Source: Hofstenia miamia (taxonomy: Eukaryota > Xenacoelomorpha > Acoela > Hofsteniidae). From it: a stretch of 64,000 nucleotides of DNA. The DNA lies in the NCBI GenBank assembly GCA_900660155.1, contig CABFPE010000153.1, forward strand, positions 824,635-888,634, in the 5' to 3' direction. Below the pieces are notes generated by a model, which searched no databases, had not been told where the DNA came from, and was given only the letters and a program-made list of their open reading frames with translations. Below, one piece after another: positions 12,001 through 21,268 of this stretch. The stretch's first letter is position 1. The number at the start of each line of letters is the position of its first letter. The translations under genes and the position numbers were made by a program.

Positions 12001-13614
12001 ATCATTCACCTGGAGTCGCAGATAACCATTCATGGTTGTATTTTTATCCACTTGTTAAATATTATAAAAATGGAAATCTGCATGACACTTATTAACGCTA
12101 ATACTTAAAAGTAATAATTTGCTACAAACCAATGTGTTTGCGCAGTATGTTAAACCCAATTCTTCGATTACACTTTTGACAATGATTTCTTTATCATGTG
12201 TAGAGTATTCGCTTGAACTAAGTCTCATGTTGGCAGAAAACATCAAATTTTCTCGAATGGTTAGTGTCCCCATGACAACATCATCCTAAAAAAACTTCTT
12301 TGAGAACTAAAAGCTCTAAACGCTTCAATATTACTTAACAGAATGATGATTAATCTTATACAACCAGGTTGATAATTTACACATCTTTCCTAGATATTCA
12401 ACAAATAAGAGATCGGGACCAAAATAGTATTTCAAGCAACTGGTCCGTAGATCGTTAAAATATAAATATAAAGTGATACATTGGCTCTAAAGTTCTAAAA
12501 AACTGACAAATAAAGAAATTCGCCACACGTTAGTTTATTTGTCGAATTGGATCACCGCTTCCTTCATGTAGACTAAATCACACAAAGCCAGTCCTGAAAT
12601 AGCTGGTTTTATGAAAATCTAATTAATTATGGGCTATTTAACATCTCCATTGAAATGAATCAGAATTCTCCTTGCAGCTTCTAGGAGTATCTAGTTACGT
12701 AATTACTGACCAATCTATTTTCTTAAATTTCTAATTGGATGTTTAACCACATTTTCCGAAATTTTGTTCGATTGCAAATGGACTAATTGGATTCAATGTA
12801 AGTCCAATGGATGGAAATATTTTCGCAATTTATTTATATAAATAAGTGATTTCTATGTATATTTTTAAAAGCGTTTTGCAATTATGGGCTAATGTATTAA
12901 AGGTATCATATTTTGAAAGTGAAAGCCAAATTTTTAAAATTCGAGCTACCTTTTACATATTACAGATCTAGGGACATATCTCATATAAAACACAATGTTA
13001 ATTAATCTCTTAAAATTTACCTGAACAACATAACCAGATTTTAATTTGAAGTCTGCAGGTAGCGGTTTACCATTTAAAAGAATTTCTCCTGACAAACCTG
13101 AATAGTTCTTACGACGCGCAAGGAGATCCAGTAAGCTAAACAAAGTGTCATTTTGACTAAGATTTAATGAGACTCACGATGTTTTGCCACTTCCTGTGGG
13201 GCCGAGGATTGCATTCATTCCAGTAGAGAATATTCCACTAAACGAAGATCATTAACATTGTTTCCTAGAAATTTTTACAAATTGGATGGTTTTACATCGT
13301 TTTAATCTTAAAAATCTGTCTCAAGTAAAAAAAATTTAATGTGAAAAAAATCAAAGAAACTTAAAATTACATGTACATTAATAATTTACTAAGAAAATTT
13401 TTAGTTTATATGGTATGATAGTGAAAAAATTAAATAGAGTTTTATAAAATACATGCCTGACATTATTGAGAACCGTCAACTTCCCCTTTTTTGTGGACAC
13501 TTCATAAACTAAGTTGTGAAAAGAAATCTCTTGTTTTTCAGTTTGAAATTGACCATTGTCAATTATATTCGTGGACCCATACTTAGAAGAATCACGAGTT
13601 ATCAGCAAGTTCTC
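8927..13614 (-). CDS. ABCG2-like half-transporter gene, seven exons encoding the nucleotide-binding domain
   Basis: Seven minus-strand exons (13457-13614, 13178-13237, 13021-13135, 12130-12285, 9708-9865, 9085-9236, 8927-9037) join in frame to about 303 residues covering a whole ABC ATPase domain. In order they give the Walker A GPTGSGKT, the Q-loop GYVVQ, the signature SGGERKR, the Walker [13 protein letters not shown], the H-loop [14 protein letters not shown], and the linker [18 protein letters not shown] and NPADFFLDI are closest to ABCG2 rather than to white or scarlet (family knowledge). Such half-transporters dimerise in membranes and export amphipathic substrates. All catalytic motifs look intact. 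The N-terminal start exon and the C-terminal membrane domain are not in view, so the gene is partial here. Junction phases agree at all six introns, one of which begins with GC. Confidence 0.9.
9085..9236 (-). CDS. ABCG2-like exon: H-loop
   Basis: It reads [20 protein letters not shown] and onward to [12 protein letters not shown], including the H-loop histidine of SIHQPRYS, which is diagnostic for the ABCG2 group. It ends YFQKLG in phase 1 at TTAG|GTAACT. Confidence 0.9.
9708..9865 (-). CDS. ABCG2-like exon: ABC signature and Walker B
   Basis: It reads [20 protein letters not shown], then [15 protein letters not shown]. The signature SGGERKR and the Walker B with catalytic glutamate are intact. 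ABCG2 usually has FIRGVSGGERKR, so VKGASGG is a mild variant. It ends in phase 2 before GTAATT; the preceding intron is 2,264 nt and hosts other transposons. Confidence 0.9.
9955..10180 (+). repeat. Dispersed repeat, copy 1 (partner at 32590-32760)
   Basis: This segment shares ordered words with 32590-32760: cagtgcatgcaa, tttctaaaaa, atactcttct, tttcagt.tg.aga.ttta and a run ending in aaaat.gc. Divergence and small indels are high. The family is unknown; it lies in the fourth intron of the ABCG2-like gene. Confidence 0.35.
10750..10777 (-). mobile_element. Possible Helitron-type 3' end (hairpin followed by CTGG-T)
   Basis: A perfect 7-bp palindromic stem, CCCGTGC-TAT-GCACGGG, lies at 10761-10777. 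On the minus strand it is followed after 7 nt by CTGG and a T. That fits the Helitron pattern of a hairpin just before CTRR with insertion next to T. No 5' TC end or Rep/helicase coding was seen, so this is tentative. Confidence 0.25.
11133..11419 (+). mobile_element. Mariner deletion derivative retaining only the transposase tail
   Basis: A perfect 20-bp inverted repeat (TACCTAGTGTATCATTATCT at 11131-11150 and its inverse at 11402-11421) includes the TA target on each side. The 287-bp interior keeps an open stretch that ends in a stop: [19 protein letters not shown], then [20 protein letters not shown]. Its form resembles the C-terminal tail of Tc1/mariner transposases (…RRLQ.CI..NGGHFEH). 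The DDE core is absent, so it can only move in trans. It sits in an intron of the ABCG2-like gene. Confidence 0.75.
12130..12285 (-). CDS. ABCG2-like exon: [14 protein letters not shown] helical region
   Basis: A 52-codon, phase-0 exon beginning [20 protein letters not shown] and ending [11 protein letters not shown] before GTTTGT. It matches the ABCG helical subdomain (MGTLTVRENL, ...EELGL). The acceptor is CCTAAAAAAA on the plus strand, read as TTTTTTTAG on the minus strand. Confidence 0.9.
13021..13135 (-). CDS. ABCG2-like exon: LLDLLARRK to the Q-loop
   Basis: A 115-nt exon after a 42-nt intron. It reads [20 protein letters not shown] and continues to SGYVVQ, ending exactly on the Q-loop glutamine before GTAAAT. 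The glutamine senses the gamma-phosphate and couples the two domains in this family. Confidence 0.9.
13178..13237 (-). CDS. ABCG2-like exon: Walker A
   Basis: A 60-nt exon between TTTAG and GTGAGT. Together with the flanking split codons it reads [20 protein letters not shown], the P-loop that binds ATP phosphates. The family usually has GPTGGGKS or GPTGSGKT at this site. It enters and leaves in phase 2. Confidence 0.9.
13457..13614 (-). CDS. ABCG2-like exon: N-terminal strand region before Walker A
   Basis: The exon starts after TTTTAG and reads [10 protein letters not shown] onward, reaching [11 protein letters not shown], which matches the ABCG2 SFHN..Y.V strand. It ends LTVLNNV plus two bases (phase 2). 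The bases after the exon are GC, not GT: the only junction that keeps the next exon in frame is CAG|GCATGT. No initiator methionine lies in the exon, so an earlier exon must supply it. Confidence 0.85.
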
Positions 13615-14664
13615 CTAAAATTAGAATCAATGTTAAGCTTTTATGCCAAATTGTCCAAAGAATTGCACTGAGAATTAACCAAGGTAAATTTCAGCAGTTT
13701 TTTTAAAATAGGTTATATAATTGTGCAGTACAGTGGAGTTCGACAATAATGACATAGCATAATGGTGGTTAAAACTTTCACAATTGACAAATTTTCACCT
13801 AATGTAAAAAATTGACATATTTAACAAGAATATCAATGCCTGTTTTGAATACAATGTACAAGAGTACAATGAAAATTTATTAAACAAAAACTTAAAATTA
13901 TATTAATTTAATTATTTCTATGGGACAGCTTTTCTTTTTTGCAGAATATTCATCAGTTTGTTCTCAGCAATAATTTCACTATTGTCAAATTTTGACTATT
14001 ACTGAATCCGTATTGCCAAACTCGTCTCTATTAAATCCAACCTCAATAGTTGACATTATACATTTCTTGATATTCTAGATTGTTAATAAATGTTTAAAAA
14101 CAATTTATTATAAGATTGCACACAATAACTGTCAATAATTTAGTCTTATTTGAATTTCTGCAATTCTTTATTAGTTCATGAATATCAAAATTAAAAAAGA
14201 AAAATAACTTATTAAAGCCCAAGTTTACAACCATTAAGCATTTGCAATGTAGTTCATCTAAAGAATTTAGTAAAATAGCATCTTCTTTAAAACAGTAGAA
14301 TGGATTAGATTTTTCAAAATATTTATAGCATTGCGTTGTAAATTAAGACCGTTAAAATAATTGACAGTTTCGTAAAATTGTAGTATATTCCTTAGTGACA
14401 ATTTGCATTTTATGTATAATTATATAGAAATCTTTATACTTTCTTTAACCCTAATCATGTCCTAAATCAAATAAATATTTAACAATAACAAAAAAATGTC
14501 GGTAATATATTTATTTCATTGGTATTTTAGTAACTTAAAATGCAAATGTGTGTTGTGTTCTGCTTTTGCCATTAACGTTTTATGTAGAGGTCGACGGTAA
14601 ACCGATAAAAACCGTAGCCGCGGTTTTTCTTAGAAACCGTTACCTGACCGATTGCGACACTTGT

Positions 14665-14683
14665 AGATGTGTATAAGAGACAG
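14665..14683. other. Nextera/Tn5 mosaic-end adapter sequence embedded in the assembly
   Basis: The 19-mer AGATGTGTATAAGAGACAG is the exact hyperactive Tn5 mosaic end used in Nextera libraries. It interrupts the left terminal region of hAT copy A. Chance occurrence of a given 19-mer in 64 kb is negligible, so this is very likely untrimmed library adapter and a likely false join. Confidence 0.9.
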
Positions 14684-14924
14684 GTACGGTTTTTAGGCTT
14701 TATAGTCTATTATTTAGCCTAGAATTTCCGTCATGTCGCGGATGAATATTAATATTACATGCAATTATTAGTGCGACGCAGTGTTGCACGTACTCGCAAT
14801 TTGATTGGCTGCCATGTCAAATCGACACGTGCGTCACCTGTCAATCAAACCGCATCTAGTTAAACACGACTAGGCATCCCGTAAGAATTAAGCCGTGTAA
14901 ATTAGTCGCTGTTTATTGCAGATT

Positions 14925-15215
14925 ATGCCCCTTAAACGCAGCTTGGTGTGGAATTACTTTTCCGAAACTGAAACACGTACCATTGTGAAGTGCAGGAATT
15001 GCACGAAACTTATTAAAGGAGACCCTGGTAGCACTGGAAATATTCGGCGACATCTGAAAGACCATCATTTATCAATATGGCAGGATTTAAACGCCAAAGA
15101 AAAGGAAAAAGCCCCCAAACCGAACCCTTCACAGCCCAGCATTACCAATTTCATTGCTCCCTCAAAAAAACCGAACCAAACCGAAACCGTAATTTTACCC
15201 GGTTTACCGATCTGA
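14925..15215 (+). CDS. Truncated hAT transposase N-terminus with BED zinc finger
   Basis: The 96-codon ORF starts MPLKRSLVWNYF. It contains CRNCTKLIKGDPGSTGNIRRH followed by LKDHH, a BED-type C2H2-like DNA-binding finger, at about residues 23-48. The remainder is lysine- and proline-rich and then reads into the element's 3' terminal repeats, giving a spurious end (ILPGLPI). The catalytic core found in copy B is missing here. BED fingers at this position are standard for hAT transposases, where they bind the element ends. Confidence 0.65.
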   Translation: MPLKRSLVWNYFSETETRTIVKCRNCTKLIKGDPGSTGNIRRHLKDHHLSIWQDLNAKEKEKAPKPNPSQPSITNFIAPSKKPNQTETVILPGLPI

Positions 15216-15342
15216 ACCAAACTGGAGTCAAAATTTAAAAACCGTCGACCTCTAATATATAGTACACCGACAACTAGGTAATCTTTCTAATCTAAATCTA
15301 AAGACACAGCCCTGCCCATAATCCATTAACTCTATATCCTTT

Positions 15343-15564
15343 CTATCTATTTTCAATCAATCTTTTTAGAAATTTCCCATAATCTTCTATGAATTTCTTC
15401 ATAGACATTCCTTCTTTTAGTTCTCCTAGAAAGACTTTATAAACGTACTTCCATTCTATGTTTTCATAGAACGTTTTACACGTCAATGCTAAATTATAAA
15501 CATCTTTTGCGTGAAGCAATTCAATTAATTTCATCGTAATGCGACATGGAAAATCAGTGATCAT
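15343..15564 (-). CDS. Short F-box-like protein or exon
   Basis: 73 codons, MITDFPCRITMKLIELLHAK then DVYNLALTCKTFYENIEW. This matches the F-box pattern (FP..I...L..LL...D...LALTCK.F). F-box proteins recruit substrates to SCF ubiquitin ligases through SKP1. The C-terminal half (KEGMSMKKFIEDYGKFLKRL) shows no known substrate-binding repeat. A TTTTAG sits directly before the ATG on the minus strand, so this could be an exon whose upstream part is elsewhere. It lies between two hAT pieces. Confidence 0.45.
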   Translation of the reverse strand: MITDFPCRITMKLIELLHAKDVYNLALTCKTFYENIEWKYVYKVFLGELKEGMSMKKFIEDYGKFLKRLIENR

Positions 15565-17335
15565 CTAAAAGCTGGGTAAGTCATGATAAAACACAAATTT
15601 TAATATTATTTAAAAAAAAATAATTACTCGTAAAAAATCCATTAATCATTAGTTATAATATTTTAACCACCTATAATTACATTCCTTGATACTATTCTCT
15701 TTCCTAGACTTATTCAATATTCTTACCACTAATTGCCCCTAATTTATTATGAGATTTCTAGCGCTGAAAAAGGATTTACAATTTAGCAGAAATTATTCAT
15801 GAAAACCTATTTACATAAATGAACTGATTATACCAATGCATTTTGGCTAATACGCGCCAATTATCTACGAAATTTTCTTANTAAAAATTACTAAAACTGA
15901 AATATTTTTGCCTACCCCTATTAAACCATTACTAAGATTGACTAACACACATATCTGCTCCGTGGTTCAGTAGGTGAGGAGGATTTCGAACACAGACTGT
16001 TGTCCTGTTAACTGATCCTAATCTCAATAGGAAAAATTTCCATTTTTTGTTGTAGGATGATCTTTAAAAAATTCTTACTTTCTTATTTCTTAGTTATTCC
16101 AACCAAAAACCTAGGTCTAATTCTTGAAGCTTAAATCATGCCCAACTCAACTTTTAAGAAAATGTGCTCTCTAAAATTGAAAATTCTAGATTGAATTTTT
16201 CAAAAATAGATAATACTGATGCACAATTTCAAAACGTTGTTTAAGAAATTGTATAATATTCACTACAACTGCTGTGTAATAGTTTATTTTTTTCAATTTC
16301 AGCTCCTTTTTTCCAATAGCTCAGTTGAGCCCCAGCTCACCGCGGCTCCGACTTCTACTCCTGTTAGTAGAAGAGAGAACAGGGTGAGGATCATGCCGTA
16401 TTAATACTGTGCGTCCACAAAATACTTTTAGTCACATTTTGTAACTTGCCGTAATTTGAATTTAATACATTATTTTCTATTGTTTTTTAGCATTGCTATG
16501 TAATTCACCATATTTCACTACAGGTAAAAAATGCAGAAACCTTGTCCAAATTATTTTCGCATTTTGCAAAATATAATTTAATAGAAAATTTCATTCAAAA
16601 TTGCTATATTTCTCATTGCTAGTTTCGCTTTTGGCAATAATTGGAATGAAAATAATAGATAAGAAATCATAGCACATAAAAACTATTTTAAAAGAAAAAA
16701 CATCGTTGTGAGATAACAAACAAATTACGAGTGCTTCATACTTCTGTTAGCACTAAGAAAAATCTAAGTTAAATGTTGCCAGAAATCATAATCACTAAAA
16801 GCAAATTTGGTTCTGCATAGATACCTTATGTAAAAGCTGTGATCATTGTTTAATATCTCTAGGTTTGACATCACAATATGAAGTGTGTGTGACAGAAATA
16901 TAACAATGGTGCGAAATAGGGTTAATCTTATGCCTTCAATAAATAAAAAAGTGAATTCGGTAGTGGAAGCATAATGTATATTTTGATCATCAAACTGTGC
17001 TGTACACATGCAATAGCCAATACTGTATAAATTTTATTAGGCAAGACAATAATGATTTTCGAATTGGGACTTTATTATATTTCACCAAGATTTTCATCCA
17101 TTAATGCTTGTGAGAACGTTCTTAGTGAACCTAAATAATTGCAAATTATTGGTAATTTTTTTTCTTCTAAAGTATTCAATAGATTAATCGATTTCCAATT
17201 ATTGTAATAATTGCAATATCAATTAATTATTGCTTACCCCTGCAGATAGATTTGAAGCAATGCTTAATATATGTGTACTATGTTATCATATCAGCATACA
17301 TTTCATGAGGAATGGAAGCATCTGTGCTCTGTTGA
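15565..17335. other. AT-rich non-coding stretch with one assembly N
   Basis: Nothing coding was supported. A single N at 15881 marks an unresolved base. A phrase at about 15955-15970 (GTGGTTCAGTAGGTGAG) resembles a tRNA A box, but no proper B box follows. Confidence 0.4.
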
Positions 17336-17364
17336 GGGGGGGAACGTTACCCCAGTTCCCCCCC
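17336..17364. repeat. G-run/C-run hairpin at the 5' edge of hAT copy B
   Basis: GGGGGGGAAC and GTTCCCCCCC form a perfect 10-bp stem with a 9-nt loop, followed by CTCTGGGTGCGCCTCTG and then hAT coding sequence. It stands out in this AT-rich region and may be the end of another element that the hAT fragment abuts. Confidence 0.6.
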
Positions 17365-17380
17365 CTCTGGGTGCGCCTCT

Positions 17381-18727
17381 GTCATCAGGACTCTGGATCC
17401 CTGTTATAAAATTCCGTCTGAGAAGACTTTCCGAATAAATATAGTTCCTCAGGTGGTTGAACAATGCCACCAGGCTCTTATGAAGAATTTATCGGATAAT
17501 TGTGATCATTTCGCCATTACCTTCGACTTCTGGAAATCTGTCTTGAAAGAAAATTGGCTGGAAGTTACTATAAGTTTCATTGGGAAAAATTTTGATTTGG
17601 GAACATTCTGCATTAGTGTCCTACCATTCAATGAACTGAACCTAGATCATTCAGTTGCAAACATTGCAACTGAAGTTGGAAAATTGCTTCATCAATATGG
17701 TATGAAATTAGAAAATTGCGGGGAGGCCACTACAGATAATGCTTCAAACATGGTCAGAGCCGCAAAACTTGGAAATTTTGGCAACATCCCGTGCACTGCT
17801 CATACCATACAGCTAGCAAGTGATAATGCTATCGAATCCGACGAGCTGGTAAAAACCGCCAAAGTTCTAAGCAAGGCCATCGCGGGTTTTTTAAACAGAA
17901 GTGATGTCGCATATCGCAAATTTCACACACTTCAGCAAACAACAGATCCCAATAAGAGTGTAGACTTGCCAACCAGTATCGAAGAGCGATGGGGTTCAAC
18001 AATACGATTATGGAAGGCGGAGCTAAAGTGCAGAGATGAACTAAATCGTCTCCTTTGCCACCAAGACACTTTGAAGAGGTGCAGAAATCCCCCAAATTCA
18101 AGGCCATACGCGGAGTGGGAGGTCATGGAAGAAGCTATTGCGCTGCTTACACCTCTTGAAGAGGCTACAGAGCTGTTATCTGGTGACACATATGTATCCA
18201 TTAGTCTTGTATTTCCAATCCTAACTGAGGCAAGGTCTTCCATCGAAAATGCAAACGTACAGTCATTGCAATTTCTGAAGAACCAACTGCTTTCAAACTT
18301 TGATGACCGTTTTTGGGACCTTAATACCAAGCCCTTATTTCTTGTGACAACATTATTGGATCCCAGATATAAGGCAATGCTCTTCTCAGACGAGCAAATT
18401 CTATTGGCAAAGACGGAAATTGAGAAGGCAATGGCTGAAATTCGGACTCCAGGGAATCAGCAAGGAACCACTGATCCTACTCCACCAAAGATATGTAAAT
18501 CGGCTTTACTTTCATCTCTCGCGGGCAAGTTGCATACCATGTCAACTCCCTTTGTCTCAGGAAATGAAATAGACACTTACATCTCAATGGAACCTTTAGA
18601 ACCTACCGCGGATGTTCTTATTAGGTGGCGATTGCATGCAACAAAACTACCCAAACTTGCGATCCTGGCCAGAAAATGGTTATGCGCACAGGCAACAAAT
18701 GTGTCTTCAGAGATATCTTCCTTATAA
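17381..18727 (+). pseudogene. hAT transposase core (5'-truncated, wrong C-terminus)
   Basis: An open frame of about 449 codons without an N-terminal BED finger. Recognisable hAT blocks in order are TFDFWKSVLKENW, TTDNASNM with the second acidic residue, CTAHTIQLA, ERWGSTIRLW, FLVTTLLDPRYK, and the dimerisation block LARKWLCAQATNVSSE. The normal tail after VSSE, visible at 21028-21145 as RMGSIGSNTITKKR, is replaced here by ISSL and a stop. Without the finger and tail it should not be active. Catalytic core residues look intact, which suggests fairly recent activity of the family. Confidence 0.8.
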
Positions 18728-18961
18728 ATTTGTGGATCAGCCAAGCTTCCGGGAGGTCATCAGGACTCTGGATCCCCGTTACAAAATTCCGTCTGAGAAG
18801 ACTTTCCAAATAAAGATCGTTCCACAGGTGGTTGAACAATGCCACCAGGTTCTGATGAAGAATTTATCAGATAATTGTGATCACTTCGCTATTACCTTCG
18901 ACTTCTGGAAATCTGTCTTACTTATCAAAACTAAGAAAAACCTTAAATTAATTCAATGTTG
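18727..18961 (+). pseudogene. Second hAT transposase fragment fused to the family tail
   Basis: It reads KFVDQPSFREVIRTLDPRYK, then VEQCHQVLMKNLSDNCDHFA and TFDFWKSVL. It then jumps to LIKTKKNLKLIQC and a stop, the family's true C-terminus. This repeats the start of the adjacent copy B core with a few substitutions, showing an internal deletion of the entire catalytic middle. Confidence 0.7.
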
Positions 18962-19078
18962 AATAAATTTTTGTTTGCAAACTTCTTTTTAAGAAAAAAC
19001 CGAACCAAAACCGTAATTTCACCTGGTTTACCGATCTGAACCGAACCGGAGTCAAAATTTAAAAACCGTCGATCTCTA

Positions 19079-20193
19079 CTATTTAGTCGAAGTTGGTGGT
19101 GACATATTTGAGGATAAATGCTTGTGACATTTCATTCTTTTGTTGCATGATAACATTGTTTCAATATAGGTCATGTTTGAGTTAAAAATTTTCTTGATTA
19201 CCGTTTAGTTATTAATAAATTTCGAATTTAAATTATGCCAGACTTTACGGACACACAGTATATATATATATATATATATATTGGCTAGAAAACATAATAA
19301 AAAATAAGGTCTTTATATTTTTGATCTTTACCAATATATTAAATTTATCAGGATATCTTGACCACTTTACAAATATTTTCACAAACATGTTTCAATGGCT
19401 GAGACTCTATCCAATGATTTCTACACATTGTAACTAAAAGTTGGTGGTATTATACCAAAAAAACATAAGAATATATCAAATATATTCATGAATTTGGTAG
19501 AAAATCCAAGTTACTTCATTGTTATATAGATGAGATTGTCTACTACACCTCCAAAGCAGCAAAATGCATATTTTGCTAGTCTACATTTATCAAATATACG
19601 CTTTGAACAATACAAAGACAGAGATTGTGTGAAATAAACAACTAACGACTATTTAAAAGAAATTGAAGAACTAAATAGAATGGATGTTGTAAATTTACAT
19701 CAGAATCTATATATACTTGACCTTAAAGCTTAGGTTTTTCAACATTTAATAAGGAGTTAAAAACGATTATTGCAATTTATGAAAAAAACCAACAATATAA
19801 ATATTTCTTCAAAAATTTATTTTGATAGACAATTTAATCTTCTTGTTTCAAAACATCAAGAAATAATATATTCAACGCTAACTCACAATTTATTTAAGCA
19901 AAACATTGCTACAATGAAATCATATTATGAAAATAATGGACTTTTTATGCTTTGAAGTGGTGGGGATTGATTGTATTTGGAGAATTGAAATGGTATCCTC
20001 AATAAAAATATTTTTATAACATGATTATTTTTATACATTTATTATACTTTATTATTTTTTGTTCAAGCGAAGAACAATTGTTAAACTTAGACACATCAAC
20101 CACCATTACTTAACATACTCACTTCTCTTGAATAATTAATTAAAATATAACATAATTACTATAATGACTGTTATTATAAAAAATATAAATATT
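19079..20193. other. Non-coding stretch with (TA)n at 19259-19281
   Basis: AT-rich spacer between hAT copy B and the SGNH-like ORF. A 61-codon plus-strand ORF at 19770-19955 (MQFMKKTNNINISSKIYFDR) lies near faint LINE-like wording but is not assignable. No RNA gene seen. Confidence 0.35.
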
Positions 20194-20823
20194 ATGGCTG
20201 GTGTGGAAGAGAACGGTCGGGTTTCTTGTGCTCTCCGCGATTCTGTAATGAGCAAGTTATTAGGCGGAACTACGTCCCTTGATGCAGCGGCTTCTTTTAT
20301 TAAAGATAAAAAGAAAACGCCGCTGCATCAGATGTTCGCTACCTCAAACAAAGATCTCGCTGCGGAGGCTCTGTTACATCTCTTCAAAACTGCGCTCTTT
20401 TCTGAAGAAGAAACTCTTACTCTCTCTGATGCGTGTGTTCAGTCCTCTCCAACAAATGTCCTCACTGCCGAAACTTCTACTTCTGCATCTCCAGTCACTT
20501 CTACCTCGAGGTTTCGTCATTCTCCTACACCACGTCAATATTTATCTTTTAAGGAAACTTCCATATCAGCAAAACCGAAGTCAAAATCAAATTACGTCAA
20601 ATCTATTAAACCAAACACTACTACATTTCTAATTGGCAGTAGTATTCTGAAGTATGCTCGTTCTCAAAATCTTCTTCCAAATCAGACGACTACAATCCAC
20701 TCATATCCAGGTCACAACACAAAGAAGCTCACGGACAAAATCTCTTCGTATCCCAAAACTCATATCAACACGATCATAATCAATGCTGGTCTTATAGATG
20801 CTCTTAACTCCAATGACACTCAN
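20194..20823 (+). CDS. SGNH-hydrolase-like ORF, probably a LINE ORF1-type esterase protein, cut off at an assembly N
   Basis: The likely start is MAGVEENGRVSCALRDSVMS (20194); an ATG ten codons earlier is also in frame. The N-terminal half is helical, the middle is serine/threonine-rich (ETSTSASPVTSTSR), and the last 70 residues resemble an SGNH/GDSL esterase. That part has FLIGSSILKYAR where the family has GDSI, then IHSYPGHNTKKL, and TIIINAGLIDALNSND where the family has GTND. GDS is changed to GSS and GTND is not intact, so activity is doubtful. Esterase domains of this kind occur in ORF1 proteins of CR1-group LINEs. The frame ends at the N at 20823, directly followed by hAT sequence. Confidence 0.45.
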
Positions 20824-21268
20824 CTTTACTTTCATCTCTCGCGGCCAAGTTGCATACCATGTCAACTCCCTTTGTCTCAGGAAATGAAATAGACACTTAC
20901 ATCTCAATGGAACCTTTAGAACCTACCGGGGATGTTCTTATTTGGTGGCGATTGCATGCAACAAAACTACCCAAACTTGCAATCCTGGCCAGAAAATGGT
21001 TATGCGTACAGGCAACAAACGTGTCTTCAGAGCGTATGGGCTCCATCGGATCTAATACTATCACGAAGAAAAGGTGTTCTCTAACTGGGGAAAACGCATC
21101 AAGACTTATCAAAACTAAGAAAAACCTTAAATTAATTCAATGTTGAATAAATTTTTGTTTGCAAACTTGGTTTTTAAGAAAAAACCGAACCGAACCGAAA
21201 CCGTAATTTTACCCGGTTTACCGATCTGAACCGAACCGGAGTCAAAATTTAAAAACCGTCGACCTCTA
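20824..21268 (+). mobile_element. hAT element copy C, 3' end only
   Basis: It starts within the C-terminal coding block (equivalent to position 18500 of copy B) immediately after the N at 20823. It keeps NVSSERMGSIGSNTITKKRC and the tail to LKLIQC, then the 3' terminal repeat region ending CCGTCGACCTCTA. It shows the proper C-terminus that copy B lacks. Confidence 0.8.

Larger units (their letters stand above)
14585..15254 (+). mobile_element. hAT element copy A, internally deleted, with BED-finger ORF
   Basis: The left end TAGAGGTCGACGG and the right end CCGTCGACCTCTA form exact inverted repeats, with subterminal AAAACCG and CGGTTT repeats. The same 3' end recurs at 19078 and 21268, defining a family. 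Between the ends only the N-terminal BED-finger coding part remains before the sequence jumps to the 3' terminal region. No clear 8-bp target duplication flanks this copy, so the ends may come from different insertions. Confidence 0.7.
17381..19078 (+). mobile_element. hAT element copy B, 5'-truncated and chimeric
   Basis: Transposase coding begins abruptly at IRTLDPCYKIPSEKTF and runs through the catalytic core. At about 18711 it switches to a second copy of the N-terminal-core segment (18757-18922) and then to the family's C-terminal tail and 3' end (…CCGTCGATCTCTA). The two overlapping segments differ by scattered substitutions, so the copy combines two diverged relatives. Confidence 0.8.

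Noticed and set aside
15950-16015. tRNA-like or SINE-like A box (GTGGTTCAGTAGGTGAG)
   Set aside because: No B box at the proper distance and no cloverleaf could be folded by eye.
17829-18330. Minus-strand ORFs of 92 and 132 codons within hAT copy B
   Set aside because: Antisense of the transposase core; no independent features.
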